Source: CAYSRC01 sp964446385 (GTDB taxonomy: Bacteria; Bacillota; Clostridia; Oscillospirales; Ruminococcaceae). From it: a stretch of 24,876 nt of DNA. This document shows positions 15,423-24,122 of the stretch, piece by piece. A model generated the notes under the pieces. It had not been told where the DNA came from. It did no database searches and saw nothing but the letters and a program-made list of their open reading frames with translations. Where the stretch lies: the NCBI GenBank assembly GCA_964446385.1, contig CAYUOH010000020.1, positions 1 to 24,876 on the forward strand. The letters run 5' to 3'. Within the stretch, counting starts at the first letter, position 1. Each line of letters begins with the position of its first letter. Position numbers and translations under genes: made by a program.

Positions 15423-16296
15423 TTACGCATGGGAAAGTTCAGGAAAATACAGTTTCTCCTTTTCAATTGAACCCAACTCCCGACCGAGATAAAATAGGCG
15501 ATAATCGTCTCCCCCATCATAAGCTTCAGCGACGCACATTTCCATATCATCCATACAGGGCACAAACCCGAGTCTGAAGCTGTCATATTTCCTACCGGTC
15601 CGCTGCAGAATATCCGCAAGACCTTTTTTTCCATCACATATAATACTTTTTATCAGAAGGGTGCTGCCTTCGGCTTCCGCAACGATAAAGCAGTCTATAT
15701 CTCCGGCATAATAAACATTCTTCATATCAGCAGTATAAAACATCACCAGGCTGTATTTATTAAGCTGTTCCAGTGATGAATTAACAGCGCTCCGGCGGAC
15801 TGTATCCTTATATTTTTGCTTTATAACCGAATCCGACTCGTCCACGGGTAGAAATCTGTCCCCGCTTTTATTTTTTCCGCAGTATTCATTTTTCACTGAA
15901 TACCGGTACTGAATCCCTTCAGCGAATTTTTTTCGATAGAATTCCGCCGCGTACAGATTGCCGAACAAATATACCGTCATATTCATCGCTGTACCGTTTT
16001 ACTACACATTCTATCAGTTTTCCGGCGAGACCCTGTCTCCTATATGTCTCCTCCGTCATAACTGTTTCGATCTGTATATAATTGCGGTTTGAACCGTTTT
16101 GCAGGAAGCGCATACGGTTCGCAGACACATTGGAAACAATTTTACCGTCCTCGATAAAGGAATAAGGAATATAATCCCCCTCAAAATACCCTTCAGAAAC
16201 CCAGTTTTCAAAATCAAAGCCAAAAGTCTTCCGTGTCAGTTCATTCAGTGCGTGACGCAGTGTATCATTGCGCATATAATCACTTACTATTTCCAT
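15423..16296 (-). pseudogene. frameshifted GNAT acetyltransferase
   Basis: Two overlapping frames together make one GNAT of about 290 residues. The 5' frame (16296 down) has the family opening FDFENWVSEGYFEGDYIPYS, NVSANRM and the CoA loop TYRRQGLAGKLIE, then runs off after DEYDG into nonsense and stops near 15919. The 3' frame takes over at about 15970 with YLFGNLYAAEFYRKKF, the expected continuation, and a C-terminal region of about 160 residues to 15423. The break lies in GGTATATTTG; restoring one lost TA unit would give D-G-I-Y-L-F in frame. The rest of the 3' part has no further stops, so the lesion is probably recent, or is a sequencing or assembly error. Start at the ATG 16296 is uncertain; no good ribosome site is seen. 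Confidence 0.8.
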
Positions 16297-16380
16297 ATGA
16301 CGTTATATCGACAAATTCTCTCCTGTCTTGTCTCTCTCATATTTTAATATAATTTGTCAATTATTGAAATAATAGCAGAA

Positions 16381-16412
16381 AATAAAAATGCTCCGCCGAA
16401 GCGAAGCATTTT
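16381..16412 (-). terminator. terminator of rplM-rpsI
   Basis: On the minus strand an 11-bp stem (AAAATGCTTCG with CGGAGCATTTT, one G-T pair) is followed by TTTTTATTTT, about 18 bases after the rpsI stop. The plus strand has TTTTGATTTTTT, so it may also work in reverse. Confidence 0.85.
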
Positions 16413-16430
16413 GATTTTTTGTAAGAGTAA

Positions 16431-16829
16431 TTATCTCTTTGAGAACTGGGGAGCGCGACGTGCGGCTTTGAGACCGTACTTTTTGCGTTCTTTCATTCTG
16501 GGGTCACGCGTAAGCAGGCCTGCCTTCTTAAGGACGGGACGTAGGCTCTCGTCATACTGAAGAAGGGCACGGGCAATACCGTGACGTACAGCACCGGCCT
16601 GGCCGGAAACACCGCCTCCGTTAACATTAACGACGATGTCGAATTTCCCGACAAGATTTGTAAGTTCGAGGGGCTGATGAACAATCAACTTGAGGGTTTC
16701 AAGGCCGAAATAATCATCGATATCGCGGCGGTTAATTGTAATAGCACCTGTACCGTTGTAAAGACGAACGCGGGCAACAGATGTCTTTCTTCTGCCTGTA
16801 CCGTAGAAAAATGGTCTGGACTCGTACAT
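16431..16829 (-). CDS. rpsI: 30S ribosomal protein S9
   Basis: 132 residues, standard for bacterial S9. Seen: FYGTGRRKTSVARVRL at the start, INRRDIDDYF, VNVNGGGVSGQAGA, HGIARALL and the C-terminal RRAPQFSKR, whose last residues reach the ribosomal P site. The ATG at 16829 follows a perfect AGGAGG, 16 bases after the rplM stop, so it is the second gene of the rplM-rpsI operon. The gene is compact, strongly biased in codon use and intact. Confidence 0.99.
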   Translation of the reverse strand: MYESRPFFYGTGRRKTSVARVRLYNGTGAITINRRDIDDYFGLETLKLIVHQPLELTNLVGKFDIVVNVNGGGVSGQAGAVRHGIARALLQYDESLRPVLKKAGLLTRDPRMKERKKYGLKAARRAPQFSKR

Positions 16830-16845
16830 ATTCTGTTACCTCCTG

Positions 16846-17274
16846 TTAGTTTTCATAAAGCTCAGGCTTCTGAGCGGCGTTGTCGTGTTCGGCATTGCGG
16901 TATACGCGAAGCCTTGTAAGAGCCTTTCGGCCCAGAGTGGTATCGGGAAGCATACCTTTTACGGCAAGCATCATGGCCTTCTCGGGATTGGTAACCATAA
17001 GATTGCTGTACTTGACTTCCTTAAGACCGCCTACCCAACCGGAATGATGACGGTAAACCTTCTGGTCCAGTTTCTTGCCGGTGAGGACTGCCTTTGCACA
17101 GTTGATAACGATAACATGGTCACCGCAGTCAACGTTGGGTGTGAATGTTGTTTTGTTTTTTCCGCGAAGAAGAACTGCAACGGTAGCTGCGGTACGACCG
17201 AGCGGTTTGCCGGCTGCATCGATAATGTACCATTTGCGCTGAACTTCTGCGGGCTTCTGCATTGTGGTGGACAT
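16846..17274 (-). CDS. rplM: 50S ribosomal protein L13
   Basis: 142 residues, the usual length. Signature parts: RKWYIIDAAGKPLGRTAA, NVDCGDHVIVINCAKAVLTGKK, YRHHSGWVGG, KAMMLAVKGMLPDTTLGRKAL and the C-terminal LRVYRNAEHDNAAQKPEL. L13 is an early-assembly protein of the large subunit. The ATG at 17274 lies 7 bases after AGGAGG. First gene of the rplM-rpsI operon, with a consensus promoter and a structured leader, so autoregulation by L13 is plausible. Confidence 0.99.
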   Translation of the reverse strand: MSTTMQKPAEVQRKWYIIDAAGKPLGRTAATVAVLLRGKNKTTFTPNVDCGDHVIVINCAKAVLTGKKLDQKVYRHHSGWVGGLKEVKYSNLMVTNPEKAMMLAVKGMLPDTTLGRKALTRLRVYRNAEHDNAAQKPELYEN

Positions 17275-17346
17275 TGCCTTTCCTCCTGAGTAAATATACC
17301 TTTGAGCGTCTGAAGCGCCGATAGTAACCCCCTTAGGGGGGCGACG
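17275..17346 (-). ncRNA. structured 5' leader of rplM (L13-leader candidate)
   Basis: About 70 bases lie between the expected start of transcription and the L13 start codon. They contain a CCCCC-TAA-GGGGG hairpin followed by a GCG-loop-CGC hairpin just before the ribosome site. Firmicutes are known to carry an 'L13 leader' autoregulatory RNA at this position. The assignment is by position and structure only; I could not match it to the family consensus. Confidence 0.45.
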
Positions 17347-17352
17347 ATTTGT

Positions 17353-17381
17353 ATTATAATTCTCCCTTTATACTATGTCAA
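17353..17381 (-). promoter_or_regulatory. consensus promoter of rplM-rpsI
   Basis: On the minus strand a perfect TTGACA (17376-17381), a 17-base spacer and a perfect TATAAT (17353-17358), as expected for a highly expressed ribosomal protein operon. Confidence 0.92.
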
Positions 17382-17460
17382 CGCCTATTTATTAGAAAAA
17401 CGAAAATAGTATTTTATATCTAATGTTTTCTTTGTTTTTCTATGTTTTACTCCGTATTTC

Positions 17461-20400
17461 TCAATTCCCATTTTCGTAATTCTCGAGTACTTCACCTGCT
17501 ATGGCGCACATGTTCTCACCTGGGGTTACCTCGGCTGCCAGATAACACTTGCCCTTCAAAGACAGATAAAACCTTCTCTTTTTTCCGGTTGTTGTTTTCG
17601 GCGTTCCGAGCTGAGCGATTTTGTCAGAATAGAAATATATCATATCCTTGTTGTTTGATTTGATATCGTATATTCCTAGCGCCGACGCGAGACGCCTTAC
17701 AAGTGACACGGTAATCAGGTTTGCAACACATTCCGGAGGATTTCCGAACCGGTCGTTAAGCTCCTCGAAAACGCTCGCAGCATCTTCCTTATTTTCGATG
17801 GCAGCGATACGCTTGTACATTTCTATACGGCTTTCGTCATCATAAATATACAATTCGGGAATATAGGCGTCCACCGCAAGATCTACGGTGCATTCAACCG
17901 GTTCTTCGGGCGGAGCTTCACCGGCCTCGTCACGAATAGCTTTGTTTAGTATCTCCACGTAGGTCTCGTATCCCACTGCAGCCATATGTCCGCTTTGTCT
18001 TGCGCTTAATACGCTTCCGGCTCCCCTAATCTGAAGATCGCGCATTGCTATTCTGAATCCGCTTCCGAAGCTTGTAAAATCACGTATGGCGGAAAGACGT
18101 TTCGATGCGATTTCGGTAAGTACCTTTTCTTTTCTGAATGTAAAGTACGCGAAGGCCCTGCGTGAGGAACGCCCAACCCTTCCGCGTATTTGGTAAAGTT
18201 GGGAAAGGCCCATGCGATCTGCATCCTCCACAACCAGAGTGTTTACATTCGCGACATCTACGCCGGTCTCGATAATGGTGGTGCAAATAAGAATATCTAT
18301 TTCCCCGTCAATCAGTCTCTTCCACACCCCGGAAAGCTGGGTATCATCCATCCTCCCGTGTGCGACCTCTATCCTTGCGTCGGGGAATGCAGCCGTAAGT
18401 CTTTCAGCGCAGCGTTCGATATTCTCTATTCTGTTATGGAGATAATAAACCTGACCCCCGCGTGACAGTTCTCTTTTTATTGCATCATACAAAATGCCTT
18501 CATCGTATTCGGTGACATATGTCTGAATTGGATGACGGTCCTCCGGGGGATCCTCGATAACCGACATATCCCTGATTCCGCTCATTGCCATATTCAGTGT
18601 TCTGGGTATCGGGGTCGCGGACAGTGTCAAAACGTCTACTCCCTCTGATGCCTGCTTTAATTTTTCCTTGTGGCTAACACCGAAACGCTGCTCCTCATCA
18701 ATAACCACAAGACCGAGCTTTTTGAAATTAATATCCTTTTGAAGCAGTCTATGGGTGCCTATCGCGATATCAACTGTTCCATCGGCTATGCCTTTCACCG
18801 CTTTGTTAATATCGGCACGGCTTACGAATCTTGAAAGCATTGCTATTTTTATCGGATACGCGTTCATGCGTTCGCTGAATGTTCTGATATGCTGCCAGGC
18901 AAGAATTGTTGTGGGAACCAGCACGGCGCACTGGTATCCGTCGCTGACGCATTTGAACACAGCCCTCATGGCTACCTCGGTTTTTCCGACACCGACATCG
19001 CCGCAAAGCAGACGGTCCATCGGCCGGGATTTTTCCATATCAAGCTTGATTTCTTCCGACGTTTTCAGCTGGTCTCCGGTCTCGTCGTATTCAAATCTGG
19101 CCTCGAATTCCCTCTGCCAGTCTGTATCCTCCGAAAAAGCGACGCCCTTTGCCTTTTCCCTTTTTGCGTAAAGGACTATCAGTTCGGCAGCCATCTCCCT
19201 TACGGCGCGGTATACATTTTGTTTTGTCTTCTGCCATTCGCCGGAATTAAGTTTTGCAATCTTAGCTTCGCCGTCTTCCCTGGAGGAAACGTACTGGGAC
19301 ACCATGTCAAGTTGCGCAACGGGGACATACAGTGTATCCGCGCCGCGGTACTGTATTTTAATGTAATCACGTACAAATCCGTGATGGTCGATTCTGTGAA
19401 TACCGCTGTAAATTCCTATTCCGTGGTTTTTATGGACAACGTAGTCACCCTCGCGCAGATCCTCAAGACGTGTAATACCAATATCCTGCTTTGAGGAAGT
19501 TTTGTGTTTCTGCTTTTTAACCTGTTCGCGTCTACCGGTAATAACACACAGACGCGAGGTCGCAATTTCAAACCCCGATGACAGAGTACCGGCACAGACG
19601 GTTACCTTTCCGGTATCCGGAATTTCATCCCCTGCAGCTGCAGTAATTCCCTCGTATGCCAGATCGTCGCTCAGCGCAGATGCGGCTCTGGATGTTCCGG
19701 CCATCAGAACACACCTATACCCAAGCTCGATATATCCGCGCAGATCTTCAATCAGAACATCAAACTTTCCGTCCCAACGAGGCATGGTGTTCGCACGGAT
19801 GTTTACAACAGCATCAAGCCGTATGTTCAGAGTTCGGGCAAAGGTCTCGCATATCAGCTTGCTTTTCCATTTTTCAATATCCCATTCGTCTCTATACCAC
19901 TGCCCCATCTGGGCAAGATACAAACCCTGAGTATACAGGGAAGACATAATTTCGGTCTGCTGCCACATTATTGTTTTGTGACGGTTCTTCAGAGCCTCCG
20001 TATTGTTCAGCACCACAATGGGATTTACCATATACCCGTCAATAGTGGCAGGATTATCATAGAATATATTCAGATAACGGTCGGTTACAGATGGAATAAT
20101 CTGTTGCCCGAGCAGCTCAGCATCCCTCACAAGAATTCGTGAAAGCTCTTCCCCCACTCCCTTGGAGAGATTGACAAGTTTTTCAGCCGCGGACTCACCG
20201 GGCACAATTTCCCTGGCGGGAATTACAGTAACGTTTTTCCGGACTTCAAACCTGCGCTGGGTTTCGGCATAAAAAGAGGAAATTCTGTCAATCTCGTCGC
20301 TGAAAAATTCAATTCGGACGGGATTGTTTTCGTTTCCTGAGAAAACATCGACAATACCGCCTCTGATAGCAAACTGTCCAGCACCTTCAACACGTTCGGT

Positions 20401-20886
20401 CCGAGTATAGCCCGCCCTGATAAGACGCTCCCCGACCTCACTTATGGATATCCTGTCACCGGAATTCAATGTAAAGGATATGCCAATGAATGATTCTACG
20501 GGCATGGTGCGTTCGAGAAACGACTCTATCGAGCAGCATACAATCCTGGCTTCTCCGGAAACAACCCGACCCATTGCCGAAAGCCTTTCAAGTTCCTCCT
20601 CATGTGAGGAGCTTTCCACATTGATCAGTGTCAGTGATCTGGAAGGAAACACTATAGGATTCATCAGGGGGCACATAGTTTCGATATCCTTAACGGCAGC
20701 GAACGCTTCTGCGTCAGTTTCGCAGATATACAAAACAGGGCGGCCTAATTCTTTTGACAAAGCCACTGAATATAAAGCTGAATGGATTGGATAACCGCCG
20801 AACAGAACGGCTGTTCCTTTTGGGGTAACAGCCTCTGCAATATCCTTGAACTGTTCACTTTTGCTGATTAATGCCGTAAAATCCAT
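17461..20886 (-). CDS. mfd: transcription-repair coupling factor Mfd
   Basis: 1141 residues from the chosen start, the normal size. Mfd removes RNA polymerase stalled at DNA damage and recruits UvrA. Seen: UvrB-like N-terminal modules with AIRGGIVDVFSG, the RNA-polymerase-interacting region starting near 480 (DYVVHKNHGIGIYSGI), Walker A GDVGVGKTE (about 626), DEEQRFGV (about 727), LSATPIPRTLNMA, IIETGVDVANVNTLV, QIRGRVGRSSRRAFAYF (about 900) and the C-terminal autoinhibitory domain. The frame is open upstream to 20952, but that adds 22 residues unlike the family; the ATG at 20886 (MDFTALISK) is preferred, though the AAAGGA before it is about 15 bases away. It lies behind pth, as in many Firmicutes, with a hairpin between them. 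Confidence 0.98.
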   Translation of the reverse strand: MDFTALISKSEQFKDIAEAVTPKGTAVLFGGYPIHSALYSVALSKELGRPVLYICETDAEAFAAVKDIETMCPLMNPIVFPSRSLTLINVESSSHEEELERLSAMGRVVSGEARIVCCSIESFLERTMPVESFIGISFTLNSGDRISISEVGERLIRAGYTRTERVEGAGQFAIRGGIVDVFSGNENNPVRIEFFSDEIDRISSFYAETQRRFEVRKNVTVIPAREIVPGESAAEKLVNLSKGVGEELSRILVRDAELLGQQIIPSVTDRYLNIFYDNPATIDGYMVNPIVVLNNTEALKNRHKTIMWQQTEIMSSLYTQGLYLAQMGQWYRDEWDIEKWKSKLICETFARTLNIRLDAVVNIRANTMPRWDGKFDVLIEDLRGYIELGYRCVLMAGTSRAASALSDDLAYEGITAAAGDEIPDTGKVTVCAGTLSSGFEIATSRLCVITGRREQVKKQKHKTSSKQDIGITRLEDLREGDYVVHKNHGIGIYSGIHRIDHHGFVRDYIKIQYRGADTLYVPVAQLDMVSQYVSSREDGEAKIAKLNSGEWQKTKQNVYRAVREMAAELIVLYAKREKAKGVAFSEDTDWQREFEARFEYDETGDQLKTSEEIKLDMEKSRPMDRLLCGDVGVGKTEVAMRAVFKCVSDGYQCAVLVPTTILAWQHIRTFSERMNAYPIKIAMLSRFVSRADINKAVKGIADGTVDIAIGTHRLLQKDINFKKLGLVVIDEEQRFGVSHKEKLKQASEGVDVLTLSATPIPRTLNMAMSGIRDMSVIEDPPEDRHPIQTYVTEYDEGILYDAIKRELSRGGQVYYLHNRIENIERCAERLTAAFPDARIEVAHGRMDDTQLSGVWKRLIDGEIDILICTTIIETGVDVANVNTLVVEDADRMGLSQLYQIRGRVGRSSRRAFAYFTFRKEKVLTEIASKRLSAIRDFTSFGSGFRIAMRDLQIRGAGSVLSARQSGHMAAVGYETYVEILNKAIRDEAGEAPPEEPVECTVDLAVDAYIPELYIYDDESRIEMYKRIAAIENKEDAASVFEELNDRFGNPPECVANLITVSLVRRLASALGIYDIKSNNKDMIYFYSDKIAQLGTPKTTTGKKRRFYLSLKGKCYLAAEVTPGENMCAIAGEVLENYENGN

Positions 20887-20938
20887 ATACAGTATGAAAT
20901 ATCCTTTATGTTTTATACATTTTGTATATACAGATATC

Positions 20939-20969
20939 GCTTCGGCATGCATTTTCGCGATGCCGAAGC
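20939..20969. repeat. 10-bp perfect hairpin between pth and mfd
   Basis: GCTTCGGCAT and ATGCCGAAGC enclose an 11-base loop. It has no T-run on either strand, so it is not a standard terminator. It lies in the probable mfd leader and could modulate read-through or be a mobile palindrome. Confidence 0.6.
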
Positions 20970-21011
20970 AGATGTATCATTATAAATATAATAATGTAAA
21001 TGACAAGGCAA

Positions 21012-21602
21012 CTACATATTATATCGGCTTTGGGCAAGCCCGAGCTTTCCGTCGGTTATCAGCTTCACCGAAGACAAGATATCTTCATATCTTGATTCTA
21101 TCAATTCGGTATCAGCTTTCGACGGGGCTTCGAGCACCCAGTCCACAAGATCATCTGTACTGTCCTTACGCTCGCCTATACCGATTTTAATCCGCGGGAA
21201 TTCCTGGCTTCCAAAACATGCAATGATATTCTTTATCCCGTTATGACCGCCTGCGGAGCCCGATTCGCGGATACGAAGCGTTCCGGGCTTTAAAGAAATG
21301 TCGTCATATATTACAAGAATGTTTCCGGCGGGAACCTTGTAGAATCTAGCTGCCTCGGACACACATTCGCCGGACAGGTTCATAAAAGTGGTGGGTTTCA
21401 GAAGAAGAACGGAACTTTCTCCTATTGTTCCCTTTCCGTAAAGCCCTCTGAACTTAGCCCTCGTAATCTTTAACCCGGTTTTTTCGGCGATATAATCCAA
21501 CGCCCTGTACCCTGCGTTGTGCCTCGATTTTTCATATTGAGTTCCCGGATTTCCTAGACCGACTACAATATAATCCACAGTGGGTTTTTTTTTGAATAAC
21601 AT
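21012..21602 (-). CDS. pth: peptidyl-tRNA hydrolase
   Basis: 196 residues, typical for bacterial Pth, which frees tRNA from prematurely released peptidyl-tRNA. Seen: VVGLGNPGTQYEKSRHNAGY with the catalytic His28 and Asn18, LLLKPTTFMNLSGE, YDDISLKPG with the catalytic-site Asp, and SAGGHNGIKNII. All key residues are present. The frame extends to a GTG at 21608, but that GTG is inside the AGGTGA ribosome site of the ATG at 21602, so the ATG is chosen. It is followed by mfd, an order common in Firmicutes, and preceded by the DUF3048 gene in the same direction. Confidence 0.97.
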   Translation of the reverse strand: MLFKKKPTVDYIVVGLGNPGTQYEKSRHNAGYRALDYIAEKTGLKITRAKFRGLYGKGTIGESSVLLLKPTTFMNLSGECVSEAARFYKVPAGNILVIYDDISLKPGTLRIRESGSAGGHNGIKNIIACFGSQEFPRIKIGIGERKDSTDDLVDWVLEAPSKADTELIESRYEDILSSVKLITDGKLGLAQSRYNM

Positions 21603-21615
21603 AATCACCTTTAAA

Positions 21616-21655
21616 TTTAAATCAAGCGCGCCGTTTTCGACGCGCTTGATAATTT
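21616..21655 (-). terminator. hairpin between the DUF3048 gene and pth
   Basis: A perfect 10-bp stem ATCAAGCGCG/CGCGCTTGAT (21621-21650) around a 10-base loop. On the minus strand only TTTAAATTT follows, so it is a weak or partial terminator, perhaps allowing some read-through into pth. Confidence 0.5.
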
Positions 21656-21668
21656 GCTGTTTGATTTA

Positions 21669-22772
21669 TCAGCCTGTAATAACTGTCTTGCTTTCGTAAT
21701 CCTGACGGATAACGCCCAAATGGGTATTACCAGTATTTACCACAAGCTCATTGCCGTCGGCGCCGTATAGTTTGATATTGCTGGCGTAAACGCCCTTGGT
21801 CCAGGTAATCTCCTCGTAGTTCCCCTTGCTGAGATAAAGTCCTGTGCCGCCTGCGGGATAATCAATCTCGATTAGACCGCCCTTAGCCTCAGTGCCGGCA
21901 ATAACCGAAATATCGGCGTAAAGAAGAATGACATTGTCAAATGAAAGCTGCTCATTGTCGTAGATTTCGTCAACCTGTTTCAGACCGCGCTGCCATTTGA
22001 GATACTTTTCAGATTCCTCGTCATAACGGAAATCACCGTCATAAGAGGAGGAGAAGTAATATTTGAGAGAGCTGCAGGTACCGGAGGCGGGAATAACAGT
22101 TTCATTTTCATCGGCAAAATTGAAGAATGTCTCGAGGCCGGATGTGGTCTCGTGCTTTATACCTTCAGCATCCATTGCGTCATAAATAAGGGATCCGCTG
22201 GTGAATATAGTCTGAACAACACTGCTACGCTGGGGAGATGTCCACAGAAGGGAACGGATGTTGTTGCCGTCAAGAGTACGGAAGTTGTTTTCGTTGATAG
22301 CCTTGTCGGCGTAAACGGATGTTCCGACATGTACAACAACGGGATCAAGAGGGAATATCATCTCAAGGAACTGGTCACGCAGTGAACGCATGGGACCGAT
22401 ACGCTCTATTTCACGTGTATCGGAGAACAGACACATAAGTCTGGAAATACCGCCCTCTGTTTCCATCTCGACTATGATATCGGCTCTGGAAATACCGTCC
22501 TGGGGCCAGCCGTTGTAATCGCTGTTGTCGACGGATACGGCATAGGGACGCATGCCGATCATATCGTTTGAAAGATCGTTCCTGCCGGTAAGAGGGTTAA
22601 GGGATTCCTTTGCGGTACTGATGGTCATGGCGCCGCCCGGATCCTCACTTGTACCGGTAAGCCAGTCTGTAATGGCTATATCTATCTGGTCCTCGTTTTC
22701 CGCTCCTTTGGTGCAGGCGGCAAGGCAGAATACCATTGACGCGCAGAGAAGGAGCGCTAGTGTTTTCTTCAT
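21669..22772 (-). CDS. DUF3048 (YerB-like) lipoprotein
   Basis: 367 residues. It starts with a lipoprotein signal peptide, MKKTLALLLCASMVFCLAAC, with the lipidated Cys at residue 20. The DUF3048 body follows: NPLTGRNDLSNDMIGMRPYAVSVDN, GISRADIIVEMETEGGISRLMCLFS, IGPMRSLRDQFLEM, FPLDPVVVHVGTSVYA and, in the C-terminal half, YADISVIAG and a GNYEEITW segment. DUF3048 proteins are extracytoplasmic in Firmicutes (YerB in Bacillus); the role is not established. A TTG at 22778 is in frame, but AAGGAG lies 7 bases before the ATG at 22772, which is chosen. It is separated from pth by a hairpin with a poor T-run. Confidence 0.9.
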   Translation of the reverse strand: MKKTLALLLCASMVFCLAACTKGAENEDQIDIAITDWLTGTSEDPGGAMTISTAKESLNPLTGRNDLSNDMIGMRPYAVSVDNSDYNGWPQDGISRADIIVEMETEGGISRLMCLFSDTREIERIGPMRSLRDQFLEMIFPLDPVVVHVGTSVYADKAINENNFRTLDGNNIRSLLWTSPQRSSVVQTIFTSGSLIYDAMDAEGIKHETTSGLETFFNFADENETVIPASGTCSSLKYYFSSSYDGDFRYDEESEKYLKWQRGLKQVDEIYDNEQLSFDNVILLYADISVIAGTEAKGGLIEIDYPAGGTGLYLSKGNYEEITWTKGVYASNIKLYGADGNELVVNTGNTHLGVIRQDYESKTVITG

Positions 22773-22815
22773 TTTCAATCTCCTTATTTTGTGTAAAACA
22801 CATTATAACGCATAA

Positions 22816-22844
22816 AGTATACTACAGCAGTTTTTGACTGTAAA
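22816..22844 (-). promoter_or_regulatory. promoter of the DUF3048 lipoprotein gene
   Basis: On the minus strand TTTACA (22839-22844), a 17-base spacer and TATACT (22816-22821). Another TATAAT (minus strand, 22802-22807) lies closer to the gene without a good -35. Confidence 0.6.
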
Positions 22845-22921
22845 GATACTTGCATTTATAGTCTCAATAGAAAAATGCATAAAATAATGAATATCTTCAC
22901 TTCTGACAGGATGATTCTGAA

Positions 22922-23127
22922 ATCTGTTTCTGAACATTATGTGACAAATGTTGAAAATTTCTTTTTAGAGTTTATACTTTAAACAGAGGGTAAAAGATTG
23001 TCAAAACTCCTCTGTTTCCAAGAAATGCAACCGCAGTGTTTCTTTCTTCGATATCTGTTTGAACAATATATGTCAATTAAACTGCAGTATTTGTCGAAAT
23101 TCCTGTCGAAAATGTTCAAACAGATAT
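22922..23127. promoter_or_regulatory. control region with three copies of an ATCTGTTT-GAACA element
   Basis: The 22773-23162 gap is unusually long for this window. The element ATCTGTTT(CT)GAACA occurs at about 22922-22936 (with CT inserted) and 23053-23065 on the plus strand, and on the minus strand at 23113-23125. The last two form a 15-bp perfect inverted repeat (23051-23065 with 23113-23127) separated by 47 bases. The spacer also carries TGTCGAAA twice (23092-23099, 23104-23111). An additional 9-bp hairpin AAACAGAGG/CCTCTGTTT lies at 22981-23017. I cannot name the regulator. Confidence 0.5.
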
Positions 23128-23162
23128 TGTGTCATTTTATTCATTCTAAAAAAGGATAACAA

Positions 23163-24074
23163 ATGGAAAATAGAACCTTTTCCCGCATCGGATGGACAAC
23201 CGTTTTATACTCCGTTGTCGGAATTATCTTAATGATTCTGATGAGTCTCTTCACCGACACCGAAAGCGAGGCAGGTTATAACTCATATATTCTTACTTCA
23301 CAGATTGTATATTACGCTGTTATTCTCGGACTTGTCATACTGATGTTCCGAAAACTGCCCAAAGTTCCAGATATGTCGAAACAGCGGATGTATTTCTCCG
23401 ACTTTGCTATTTTTTTTGTTATTTCTTTCAGCTTTTTATATCTCGGTGCGATAATCGGAGGATACGTCAACGAATGGGTGGCAGGTCTGGTTGACGGAAA
23501 AGCTGTTAATCCAGTAGATGAGCTAGCAGAAGCGATTCCGCTGTGGCTCAGCATTATCCTGGATCTGATTATCGCTCCAGTATTTGAGGAACTGATATTC
23601 CGGAAATATATTCTGAATGCTCTCAGACCTTTCGGAGATTTAACCGCATGCATAGTCTGCGGCTTGCTTTTCGGAATATTTCACATGAATCTGGATCAGT
23701 TTTTCTACGCGTTTCTTCTGGGAACGCTGTTCTCATATATTATACTGAGAACAAACAATATATTGTATACTATGCTTCTCCATGCCCTTGTAAACCTTAC
23801 CGGTACGCTGATAGTTCCGAATATTTACAACCTTTTCGAGGCTTCCGGCGACGGGGCATATTTGATTATCAATACTGTTCTTTATATCATTGTAATAGCA
23901 GGCCTTACTATATTCGGGTTCAAATGCAGATACTTCATAATAAAGCCTCCGTACTTTACCTTTTCTATGCCGATTAATTTTAAAACCGTTGTTTTTAACA
24001 GCGGCTTTATTGCAATGATAATTCTGTTCGTACTAGCATCGGTTATTTCCGTTCAGCCTTCATGGCTGTACTAA
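23163..24074 (+). CDS. CPBP family intramembrane glutamic endopeptidase
   Basis: 303 residues with about eight hydrophobic spans. The CPBP/ABI (CAAX protease and bacteriocin-processing) motifs are intact: EELIFR at 142-147 (catalytic Glu pair and Arg), FGIFH at 170-174 and HALVN at 207-211. A leading pair of membrane spans and a C-terminal pair frame the protease core. Family members cut membrane substrates; some give bacteriocin immunity or process peptides. No bacteriocin gene is adjacent, so the substrate is unknown. The ATG at 23163 follows AAAAGGAT. It has a long upstream region with repeated elements, suggesting regulated expression. No clear terminator is seen before the gap to gap. 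Confidence 0.92.
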   Translation: MENRTFSRIGWTTVLYSVVGIILMILMSLFTDTESEAGYNSYILTSQIVYYAVILGLVILMFRKLPKVPDMSKQRMYFSDFAIFFVISFSFLYLGAIIGGYVNEWVAGLVDGKAVNPVDELAEAIPLWLSIILDLIIAPVFEELIFRKYILNALRPFGDLTACIVCGLLFGIFHMNLDQFFYAFLLGTLFSYIILRTNNILYTMLLHALVNLTGTLIVPNIYNLFEASGDGAYLIINTVLYIIVIAGLTIFGFKCRYFIIKPPYFTFSMPINFKTVVFNSGFIAMIILFVLASVISVQPSWLY

Positions 24075-24122
24075 ACTACCGGCTCATTGACCTTGTTGCA
24101 TATGACGGACACGCCGACACAT

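Noticed and set aside
18889..19494. 201-codon plus-strand frame within mfd
   Set aside because: Mfd motifs are continuous on the minus strand here; no ribosome site or family features on the plus strand.
23059..23075. LexA/SOS box of the Gram-positive type in the CPBP control region
   Set aside because: GAAC is present, but the matching GTTC at 4-base spacing is not, so it does not meet the known pattern.
22773..23162. CRISPR-like repeat array
   Set aside because: Repeated elements differ in orientation and spacing and lack regular repeat-spacer units or cas genes.
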